NCBI GenBank assembly: GCA_000827495.1
Contig: KN817745.1
Coordinates: forward strand, 4,827 to 28,121
From: Hypholoma sublateritium FD-334 SS-4
Lineage: Eukaryota > Basidiomycota > Agaricomycetes > Agaricales > Strophariaceae
Length of the DNA stretch: 23,295 bases
Direction: 5' to 3'
This document shows, piece after piece, positions 8,801 to 17,058 of the stretch (position 1 is the stretch's first letter; every line of letters begins with the position of its first letter). The position numbers and the translations under genes are program-made. The notes below the pieces were generated by a model. The model was not told the DNA's origin. It saw nothing but the letters and a program-made list of their open reading frames with translations, and ran no database searches.

Positions 8801-11457
8801 GCCCATCAGCGTTTTGCCGACGAAGCACATCCATAGTCTGGCAATCAAGCTATCGGATGCGGAACTGNAGCTCGTCAACGAGGCTCTCACTGCGTCCAGC
8901 GAGGAGTCGAAGAAGAAAAAACGCAACTTCGACTTCAGTCTCCACGTAAGCCACCTCCAGTCTCGCGGGCACCATTGATGCCCACACTAACGCGCNCGGC
9001 AGGACTTCTTGTCAAAAACGCGAATGACNGTCGCNAACCCGTACTGGGCCGATGTCCCCGGTAAAGCGAAAAAGCGCGANAAGCAGGTGCCTCGCACCTA
9101 CGCGTCCAAGGACGATTACGACCAATGCATGACCGACGCGCCGGCTACGAAGCTGAAAACCCTCATCGACGTGCTGGAGTACCATTTGTCAGACGACAAC
9201 GTGCCCGCCGTCACCGTTGACACCGACACACACGAACTNGTTTACGGGGCGCGACCCGCCGGTAGCGAGCCTGCGCGCACTAGGAAGATTCTGGTGTTCA
9301 TCGCCTGGACGATGATGACCCCTGCATTCGAAACGGCAAGTTTCAGAAATCATGNTAGCGACGATATATGANCTAATTTAACATATTTTATAGGCGTGCA
9401 AAGCAAATGGAATCAAAGCGGTGATGCTCACAGGGCAAGTGGCGGCNACGAAGCGCGACCGCCTCATTCACGACTTCACTCATTCGGTGGACCCCGATTG
9501 CCGCGTCATGTTCATGTCACAGGTCGGCATGTCTGGACTGAATCTCACGGANTGTTCCATCCTCATCCACTACGACTCTTTGTGGTCGGGCGTGGAGCAG
9601 ACCCAGATCGACGGCCGGATTTGGCGGTACGGGCAGACTCGGGAGGTGGATATCTACCACCTTGTGGCGGTCGATACCGCCGACATGTATATGATGTCGA
9701 CATCCGCGGAGAAGAGCAATCTTCTCAACCACTTTGCAGATCCCGCCCGTTCGGAAGGTAGGGCGCAATAATCCAGGTGTACACTCGCTACGACATCGTT
9801 GACATTGATCCTTGTAGCATTCGAGACTTTGCTCAAGCGCAGCGATGCGGCGATTGAAGACGACGACGACGACGACGACGAGCGCGATGACGACATTGAA
9901 AGTGAGGACAGTGAGGAAGCTGGGCCGTCTTCGCGCGCCCACAAGAAGGTGGCGTCGAAATCAATGGCGCGCAACAAGAAGGACGCCGAAACCCCTGCGG
10001 AGCAGAGAAAACGTGCGGGCGCCGAAAAGAGGGCGGCGACGATTGCGAGAAAGAAGGCCGAGAAAGCAGCTGCAGCTGAAGCCAGCGCCTCGAAGTCCAA
10101 GAAGAAGGGGAAAGCCAAGGAAGTCGTGCGCCACGTGGACACGGACGACGACGACATTCAGCCGCCGAAGTCGAGGAAGGGCAAAGGCAAATCCAAGGCC
10201 CGTGCTGCCGACGAGGAGGGCGTCGATGACGCCCAAGACGAGCCCCGTCCCGCCAGGAAGACGATCGCGAAGGGCAAAGGCGCCAAGCGCAACGCTAAGC
10301 GCGAACGCACCCTTCAGGCAGAACCGGCTGGCTTGGAAGACGGCGATGTTGCTGGCGCGGGCGCGCTTGAGGGCGCCATCCGCGCCCACGATGGGGAGCA
10401 GTCTGCCCTGGGGAGGATGGGCGTGGACGCGCCGGAGGTGATGGAGGATGGCGTGGCTCCCCCTGCCGACTCCGACCCAATGAAGGACGACGGCGCCGCT
10501 TCGGGCGAGGAGCAACTGGGCGCGAGCGACGTCCACTGTGGGGGGGGCGAGGCGCGACTGAGCGCCTCTCTCACGGCGCCTCCCACGGGCGCAGACGATG
10601 CAGGCGCCGCGGGAGCCCACGCCGATGGGCAGCTGCCTTCCGCAGCGTCGGGAGACGCTGGGGCCTCAGCCAACGACGCCATGGTCGCGCCGCCTGTCTC
10701 GGACATGCCTGGGGCCATGGGCGCCACACCCGCCCCTATCACGTCGACAGAGAGCCAGGTGCCTCACACTGCCGCCATGCACGTCGATCAGACGGGCCCG
10801 ACAGGTGCCCTACAGCCAGCCACGCCGTCAACAGTTGGCGAGGATGCGAGCGCCGGCCCCAACGCGGACGAAAGGCGCTCAATCCCCGCCGCTTCTCCTT
10901 CCAATCCCGCCGCAGGTCGCCTCATATACACTCCTCCTCCGATGAACGTCGATGTACCGGGCATGGCAGGTGCCCAGCAGATGGCGACGCCACCGCCGAT
11001 GAAACGCAAGCGGGGGGAAACAGCTAGTCCGCTAACGGCGCCCGCGCATAAGAAACCAAAAATCTTCGACGAGACGCTGCTTCAGGAGACACCACCGCAA
11101 CTCGCTCCACAGCCCACCGACGATGGCGGCGAACAAGCAGGGCCCGCGTCCCCCAGCGGCATGGATACGGGTCGTGACGATGCCGAAACGACGCCCCCAA
11201 CGGCCGAGACCACACCAGGCGACGGCGGGGAAAAGGAAGCAGCGGGCAAAGCAGAGAAAAAGGCCCGCGCACCCAAGCCACCGCCAACTTTGGAAGAAAT
11301 GCAAGAGGCAGTGTACAAGGTGTGGGGACGCGATTTCGTGCCGCGCAAAGGTGAATCATGGGAGGTTTTGTATGAGATAGCAGAGGACCCGGCGTTGAGC
11401 GCAGAGTTCTTGCACAGCCGCTTGGACATGACCCTCCGCATCCACGACGACGTGTAA
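5855..11457 (+). CDS. SNF2-like superfamily 2 DNA-dependent ATPase, paralog A
   Basis: Ten exons: 5855-6560, 6615-6707, 6770-6889, 6954-7598, 7894-8132, 8189-8449, 8511-8945, 9003-9335, 9394-9757, 9818-11457 (about 1611 residues). The start is the first ATG after the TATA box and aligns with paralog B. The N-terminal ~400 residues match no family I recognise. The motor follows: a Q-like segment LFDHQLHAI, Walker A DGVGLGKSA (lysine 477), DEIH box 647-650, TATP 679-682, a helicase-C lobe with GMSGLNLT (989-996), and the arginine-finger motif QIDGRIWRYGQ (1015-1025). SNF2 proteins use ATP to move along DNA or reshape DNA-protein complexes; strand unwinding is not implied. Exon 10 is a disordered tail: an acidic run (about 1079-1100), lysine-rich stretches, a KRKR nuclear-signal-like cluster, and a final cap of about 58 residues conserved in B. 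DEIH replaces the usual DEAH/DEGH. Five N positions fall in exons. Target and pathway are unknown. Confidence 0.88.
7599..7893 (+). other. Enlarged intron 4 of gene A
   Basis: 295 bp, against 54-64 bp for the other introns of this gene. Donor GTGAGT, acceptor TTACAG. It holds several GGGC/GCCC inverted words, the clearest being CGGGCGTCTTTCGCGCCCG at 7827-7845 (arms CGGGCG/CGCCCG perfect). The same intron is the only enlarged one in paralog B. Confidence 0.8.
7827..7845 (+). repeat. 19-bp interrupted palindrome variant in intron 4 of gene A
   Basis: CGGGC-N9-GCCCG: the outer T:A pair of the common form is replaced by C:G, so pairing is kept. The centre, GTCTTTCGC, resembles the consensus. 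Confidence 0.65.
8966..8984 (+). repeat. 19-bp interrupted palindrome variant in intron 7 of gene A
   Basis: CGGGCACCATTGATGCCCA, with GGGCA pairing with TGCCC. It fills a third of a 57-bp intron and lies at the same intron position as the copy in gene B (20293-20311). Confidence 0.65.
9336..9393 (+). other. GC-AG intron (intron 8 of gene A)
   Basis: The exon ends GAAACG and the intron begins GCAAGT, ending TTATAG (58 bp). Paralog B has GTGCGT at the same point. Using the nearby GT (four bases downstream) would break the frame and the match to paralog B, so the GC donor is supported. Confidence 0.75.
10370..10388 (+). repeat. 19-bp palindrome variant inside the coding tail of gene A
   Basis: AGGGCGCCATCCGCGCCCA lies in frame in exon 10 and encodes the core of EGAIRAHDG in the disordered linker. 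Spacing and centre match the non-coding copies. Confidence 0.6.
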
Positions 11458-12820
11458 TTCTACTCCAGTCGTCGCCGCTGTCCGCCCCTTCCTTCGCCGC
11501 AGTCGTTCGTGGTTATACATACCTCCGTACATATACTTGCACCGCCCGCCCGCCAGCCCGCCCAAGGGGCATTTTTTTTTGTAATCACCTACTTGCCATT
11601 CCGCACAAAGTTGCGGAATGTATTATATATATTATTTTGAGTCACCGCCCGAGGGCGAAAAAGGGATAGCAGGTGGGAATATCCATTGGAAAGTCGGCGT
11701 GTTGTCAAAAGCACGCCGCTGCTCCAGCCGTGGGCGTGAACTGTGCCCGGGGCATAGAGTTGCATCAGTTATATTGCGACAGTTGTTGTGAATTCATTTC
11801 CCACCTTCATACATACATTAGTCTAGCGAGGAGGATCACACGATCAGCCTTAGTTCTCTTTAGGACGTAGCTAGACGTATCATTGTAACAATTGTAACAA
11901 AGGGACCGGCTATTGGACAGATTACACTGCGCTGACATTGTCAATACAGCGTCCATATAAGGTGATGCTCGTCTCCCCCAGCGGGGCTCTCACCCTGGGG
12001 CACGAACGGCGCCCACTATCATGCGAGACCCGTATCCGTCCAAGTTGCGTTTTGCCGAATCAGGCAGAAGTTGCTATTGAAGTCCATGCTGTACTGTACA
12101 GCAGGATTGTTGCTTTCGCCAGACGGTGGATGCACGGCGCCTCGCGCTGGCGGGGGCACCGCTCGGTCCCTACCCCCAGAGGCATGGCAGCGGCTATCGC
12201 ACGGGAGACAATGATTGATGTTCACAGCGAAGTCCAGACTGACCGTGCATATTGGTAGTCTCGCGAGCCAGCCGTTCTCCCTTAATCGGGTATCTCGTCC
12301 AAATGGTTGAGCCATCAAGGACGGATCCCTCCAGAACGTCTGGTGCATTTGGATGGGCGGACCTAAAACCTTGCAACATACTAGCATATTGGGTGGAAAG
12401 AGGAAATGGCTCCAGTCAATGTTCTGTAAGAAACAAATGCCCCACCCAACAGCGGGAAGCTTACATGCCCACGGCATGCGCGGCGGCGTGGCGCCGCCAT
12501 CAGGCCCCGCTCCCCCGCGTACACCATCCACCCATCTTAGGTGCAGGTACACCAAAGATTATAGGGTGAAAATAGTAACAAACATACCTTGTTACCATCC
12601 AGGTTTAGTTCATAAGTAATCCTCACAGCTGGAACCTGGTACGGTTTCAGGGTACGTGAAGTGATGTATTAATAGTGAAATTCTCATATTCCCATAGTGC
12701 ACTGCAAACCGTTGTGAAGATAAAGATCACACCCGACGCGCCTGCGCAGCATACCCGTCTTGCCACTGCTGCCAAGACACCTGCTCAAGTCACCAATTTG
12801 GATCGAACGTCCCAACCCTC
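11458..12820. other. Downstream region of gene A, no gene seen
   Basis: Contains the presumed 3' untranslated region of gene A, a T-run (about 11571-11580), a perfect hairpin at 11597-11620 and a palindrome-like copy with a ten-base centre (TGGGGCACGAACGGCGCCCA, 11996-12015). A 106-codon plus frame at 11938 and a 178-codon minus frame (12019-12555) look like chance openings in GC-rich DNA. Confidence 0.45.
11597..11620. terminator. Perfect hairpin downstream of gene A
   Basis: CATTCCGCA and TGCGGAATG form a 9-bp stem with the 6-base loop CAAAGT, 140 bp after the stop codon of gene A, just downstream of a T-run and upstream of an AT-rich TATTATATATATT stretch. It may affect 3' end formation or RNA stability. 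No role is proven, and eukaryotic genes do not need such hairpins for termination. Confidence 0.35.
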
Positions 12821-13140
12821 TCAAGTTGATATGTATATTTGCTTATATACCTAAGTAGGACCCAAAGTTAGCATTGACGGGATTAGTCAAACCGAGGCGG
12901 ATACCAAAGGAGCATTGCATGATAACAAGTCTGACATGTCACGTTTGTATGCACAGTTTATTCGAGCTCCCAATCACTCTCATCCGCAACTGTGTGAATG
13001 ATTACATACTTGGTATGTCCCTTTCTCTTTGTGTAGATAAATGACATCTTAAGTTCGAAGTTGTGCAGTTTCAACGTAAAAACCCATGCGATGAATTTAT
13101 TGCTAAGTAGGGTTTGGTCAAGGTTGACAAAAGATTTATC

Positions 13141-13749
13141 TCCACAGGTTCAATGAATGGAAATAAGTGCTTTATGGCCCTCCTATTGGCACTTTTTCCA
13201 CTAGCAATTGAACAATTGCCGCCAAAGAAAGGTATGTACATTATCATTATGTTTGTCATGTTTATATAGTAAAATTGTAACCATTGACCACCAAACACCC
13301 GTGTTCTGCATTCTGGGATTACTATTCCTGAATGCCTTATCCAGATTGGCGGTATTGCATTGTTTATGTCCAGAGACAATCATTGCAGCTTGAATCTCAT
13401 AGTAGTTGAGCAATATAATCTTTGTTTGGGGAAGGATGGACTTTTGGTCTGTAACTTTTTCCTTGTTACGCTCAACATTCAGCAAGTGTTTGGAAAACAG
13501 CCAATCTTGGCATCAAATGATGCTGGCCTCTTTGAGCTAAGCAAGCTCATCAAGTGCCTGGATATCCTCGAATGAATCAAGGACCCACATGGTGAGCATA
13601 AGGCCAAGTTTGTGCACATGTTGCCAAAGAACTCCTCATGCGCTCCGAGAAGCATGAAGCTAAGAAATAGCAGCACCGCAAACATCAGGACGCTGAATAT
13701 GGAGGCAGAGAACATGTTAATAAAAAATATTGTACGTCCAGTCATGTAG
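13141..13749 (+). pseudogene. Decayed AT-rich coding remnant, left part
   Basis: Protein-like segments survive in one frame. A piece with FMALLLALFPLAIEQLPPKK ends at AAAG followed by GTATGT, a plausible old donor site. A piece open from 13288 (SGITIPECLIQIGGIALFMS and onward) runs to a TGA at 13573-13575. After that stop the frame stays open (IKDPHGEHKAKFVHMLPK and onward) to TAG at 13747-13749. The AT-rich base composition is unlike the flanking GC-rich genes, so this may be an inserted element. Family not identified. It probably belongs with the remnant at 14103-14594. Confidence 0.4.
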
Positions 13750-14102
13750 ACAGTGATGTTCTTGACAATTAGATGGAGATGGCTGCTTTCAGAGAATCAA
13801 AGTTGTTATTTGAATGACAGTTACTGTTTTGCCTTGACCACCATGCCACACACTACATTGTTGTTTCTATATCCCTCATGGCAACATTTCTTGGAGACTT
13901 TATTACTATTTTACGGGCATTCTTCCCACAAAATGCAGCCTGCAATGATGCACTCCTAGCTATCAAAATAGCCATGGTAATGTTCTATCCATCCCTGGAT
14001 GAAAATTAATTTGTTTCCATGGACAAAGTCCATCAAATTTCCCCTGGAAAATCAGTTGCATACAACTTAATGGACAGTATGGAAGATATTTATTAGTTAT
14101 TA

Positions 14103-14594
14103 ATGTCCCATATATGGTGTGATAAGGTTGATCTCAGGCCAAGTTTCATGGCTTACAATGATGCCTGCAACCTTTTGCATCATATAACCATACAAGAAGA
14201 TACACATGGCTGGTTTTCCATTGGACACCATGCAACTGACAGTCCTTGCCGCACTTTCTGTAATCCAGCATTTACCAATGGATTGCAACCTGATTTGATC
14301 ATAATCAATAAAGAGAATCACGGACATGCACACTTGATATGCACGATCATTACAGAGACTACGGAACACTTAAATGCATGGCTGGCTCGGTTCTAGGGCC
14401 AGATCTTGCAGATAACTGACATCATGTTTGGCTTTTTCTTACACTCTTCATTTGTTCTATTCAAGGACAACATCACCAAAAGGATCAATCAACGGAATAA
14501 AAATCTTGTCAATGATTTTTGAAAGGAGGATATAGATGATAATGTGGAAGGTGATACTTGTTATCTACCAACTGTGGATGAAGTGTATTAGGAC
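14103..14594 (+). pseudogene. Decayed gene resembling proteins carried with fungal KDZ transposons
   Basis: The frame from ATG 14103 reads through LRPSFMAYNDACNLLHHI, WFSIGHHATDSPCRTFCNPA, NGLQPDLI and TETTEHLNAWLARF to a TAG at 14394-14396. It then continues as GQILQITDIMFGFFLHSSFV to a TGA near 14520 and beyond to about 14594. By memory, the order of these motifs (DACNLL, GH.A.D..CR..CNPA, G.QPDL, TE..EHLNAWL.F, Q.TD..F.F..H) is like basidiomycete cysteine-cluster (CxC5/CxC6) proteins associated with Kyakuja-Dileera-Zisupton transposons. Several in-frame stops make it a pseudogene. The family assignment is recollection and needs a search. Confidence 0.45.
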
Positions 14595-14632
14595 CGTCTC
14601 AAATCATTTGATTTTTGAGATATGTTGTACTG

Positions 14633-14972
14633 TGTGACAGTGAAAACCACTGATTATCACTCTAAATCAAATGATGTTGGCCAACTGCAACTGATATCCA
14701 CTGATTATTGAAGAACATGGGGGGAGTACACTAATGATCACTGATAAACAGTAATAACTACTGAGTATAGCAGTAAATTACTTGATATCAGTAGATATCA
14801 GTGTCCCTCGCTCACATTTGCTAAGCATCGGTGGTGATCAGTGGATACGGTGAATGCAAATCTAACCATCACTGATGTTCAGTGACATTCACTGGCAGGT
14901 ACACTGACCGTCACTGAAAATCACTGAATTTCATTGGGGTACAAGGCGAGCCACCACTGACAATCACGGGTG
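14633..14972. repeat. Swarm of CACTGA / TCAGTG words
   Basis: More than fifteen copies of ACTGA or its complement TCAGT occur in about 340 bp, many inside longer words such as CCACTGATTAT, TTGATATCAGTAGATATCAG and ACTGACCGTCACTGAAAATC. Copies run in both orientations, so parts can fold back. The swarm begins just after the decayed transposon-like gene and ends at the GC-rich zone, so it may be the subterminal repeat region of the same element. Confidence 0.65.
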
Positions 14973-15703
14973 ACCGTTACGGCATAATACTGCCGCCGAT
15001 AGCGCGTCATTCGAAGTGAGGTGTTAAGATGCTGGCACAGACTGCCTTCGTTGCGTGGACGCGATCACCCCGCTTCGACCTACGCCACACGCTTTGGTTC
15101 AGTGCCCGGCGTCGTGCGGTGAAGCCTTCCACAAATGTGGGCTCCATCCGCGCCCGGGGCGTGAGGCGCTCGCAAAGGCGCGGTTCGCCGTGCCAGCTCC
15201 ACGGGGCTCCATTTCCGCCCGTGGCGACGGTAGATTGTTCCTGCGCAGGCTCCTAATTGGCAGCTGACGCAATATCCTGCTGCCATGGGCACCGACCCAA
15301 AGGTTAACCTCCCGATTGTACGCATCCGCTGTCTGCTAAGCTGGCAGTAGCATCGGGCTCCATGTGCGCCCGGGTGGTGATCAAAACTAACCCGCTCAAG
15401 GGACTCTATTGTAGGTGAGGTATCAGGCTGCTTTCCACATTTAATTGTCTTGCATGGGCCCGATCACAGACTTTCCGCACGAGGCGCACGCACGCGCATG
15501 GGCAAGGTTGTCACCGCGCTGCCGTATTAGGAACCAGCCGCGCCCACAGCTTCGCGCAGGGGGCAAGGTGGGTGCCGCCCCACCTGCAGAGGGGGCCTGC
15601 AGCACGGGCTCCCCCTGTGCCCATTTTCACCGAAACCTACTGGCTTAGCATTGGCAACCCTTCTTTCCATACACGCAAAACCATCCCTTTCGAATAAAAA
15701 GAG
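14973..15703. other. GC-rich non-coding zone with several palindrome variants
   Basis: No gene supported. Holds near copies of the 19-bp palindrome with the same N9 spacing at 15138-15156 (TGGGC...GCCCG), 15203-15221, 15354-15372 (CGGGC...GCCCG, paired outer base change) and 15605-15623 (CGGGC...GCCCA). All four have a centre beginning TCC, mostly TCCAT, which suggests a local subfamily. Confidence 0.55.
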
Positions 15704-16505
15704 CATGGCCAGAATTGGCGCCTAAGATAAAATTGAACGCGGTAGAGGGTTATATCATCAAGCGCCTGGGCAGACATGGGGCCCAATATGCGCCCATCCC
15801 ATTCGCACACAACGCTGGTGTTTTCCCGAACGATAGACTCTGGCGCATGGGCAGATATGGCGCCCATGTGAAATTGCATGCGGCAGAGATTTATATCGTC
15901 CAGCGCATGGGCAGAATTGCCGCCCAATAGGTGTCAGAATTATTGTTTCACACCGGAATATCATCAACCCATTCGAACACAAAGAGCATAAGCCGAATTG
16001 TTGGGTAGTCAAAATTGCACGCGGCAGCGATTTATATCGTCAAGGGCATAGGCACAAATGGCACCCATAATCTGCGTGAATTGTTGTTTCATGAAAGAAT
16101 ATGACTTCGTTTTTACATGATGCACCTGTTGGCGCAGACGATGGCATCAAGTGGAAGGGCAGAAATGGCGCCTATGCAAAATTGAACGGTGTAGAGATTT
16201 ATATCGTCGACGCGCATGGGCAGAAATGGCGCCCAATAACGGAATGAATTCTTGTTTCAGGCAAGAATGTTACCTCATTTTCACATGATGCTGGTGTTTT
16301 CGCCGACAATACCATCCAAGTGCATGGGCAGCAATGGCGCCTAAGCTATACTGGCTGAATCATAGTTGCACGCGCGAAAATCAACCGATTTGCACGCAAC
16401 GTAGGCAATATTATGTGCACAGTGCTGCCCCAGTGCATGGGCAGCCTATCATCAGTGGACCGGGCAGGCGACTTGTATCGTCCAGCCTGTGGCCACATGG
16501 CACGC
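15704..16505. repeat. Tandem array of ~141-166-bp units containing palindrome cores
   Basis: Four recognisable units contain AAATTGAACGCGGTAGAGAT-like words (starting near 15729, 15871, 16012, 16178) followed by TTTATATCGTC and a 19-bp core of the TGGGCAGAAATGGCGCCCA type. A degenerate fifth stretch (about 16467-16503) keeps only TTGTATCGTCCAGC. Some units add TTGTTTCA and ACATGATGC-TGGTGTTTTC words (about 15800, 16090, 16255). Exact TGGGC-N9-GCCCA cores lie at 15767-15785, 15848-15866, 15908-15926 and 16217-16235; variants at 16156-16174 and 16325-16343. Non-coding, about 0.6-1.3 kb upstream of gene B. Confidence 0.75.
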
Positions 16506-16978
16506 GATCAGTGCTGCAGTCAACGCTGTCCGCATAGCCACCGTCCTCCTGAGCCTTGGGCGCCATACGCGCCATGAGCGATGGCCATGTCGACCGCTGC
16601 AGCAATTTATATTCAGTCGCAAGATACGTGGAAAAGACATGTGTCTTACCTCATAGCTCATAACCATAACCATATTATCAACAACGCCATAGACGACGGT
16701 GTACCGCAATTGGGTATTTTATTACCCTTTATAGCACCTTCTTTGCCTTTCTTGGCTCTGTCGGCAATCAAATCATCCCTGCGCTTCTTGTATTGAACAC
16801 CGTCTAGCCGGGGTTTAATAAAAATTCCACTAGCGATTTTCATCCTATTAATGTTACCTCCGTGCACTTAGTGTCATATGCGCTGGCAACCAATATTGCG
16901 CGAGNTGCCCAATTAATATTCGTTGGCGCGGATCGTTCGCTTAAAAGACAGGAGGTATAGAAATGCAAATCCTCTGCG
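16506..16978. other. Presumed upstream region of ATPase gene B
   Basis: No coding sequence supported. AT-richer than the array. Holds GTTCGCTTA at 16935-16943, the word shared with the gene A promoter. Confidence 0.45.
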
Positions 16979-16988
16979 TATAAATATA
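16979..16988 (+). promoter_or_regulatory. TATA box of ATPase gene B
   Basis: TATAAATATA, 80 bp upstream of the ATG at 17059, followed by GCCAACGTCGCTGTG and a pyrimidine tract, as downstream of the gene A TATA box. Confidence 0.6.
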
Positions 16989-17058
16989 TGCCAACGTCGC
17001 TGTGTCTTTTTCCATTCCCCCCCAGGAAAATCGTTGCCACTCAGCCTAGTGCACCAGC

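Noticed and set aside
9961..10620. A 219-codon minus-strand open frame opposite gene A exon 10
   Set aside because: It is the antisense shadow of the low-complexity alanine/glycine/lysine-rich tail, whose plus frame is continuous with the conserved exons.
12019..12555. A 178-codon minus-strand open frame
   Set aside because: GC-rich DNA with no recognisable domain. The opposite strand is open over much of the same stretch, which suggests chance.
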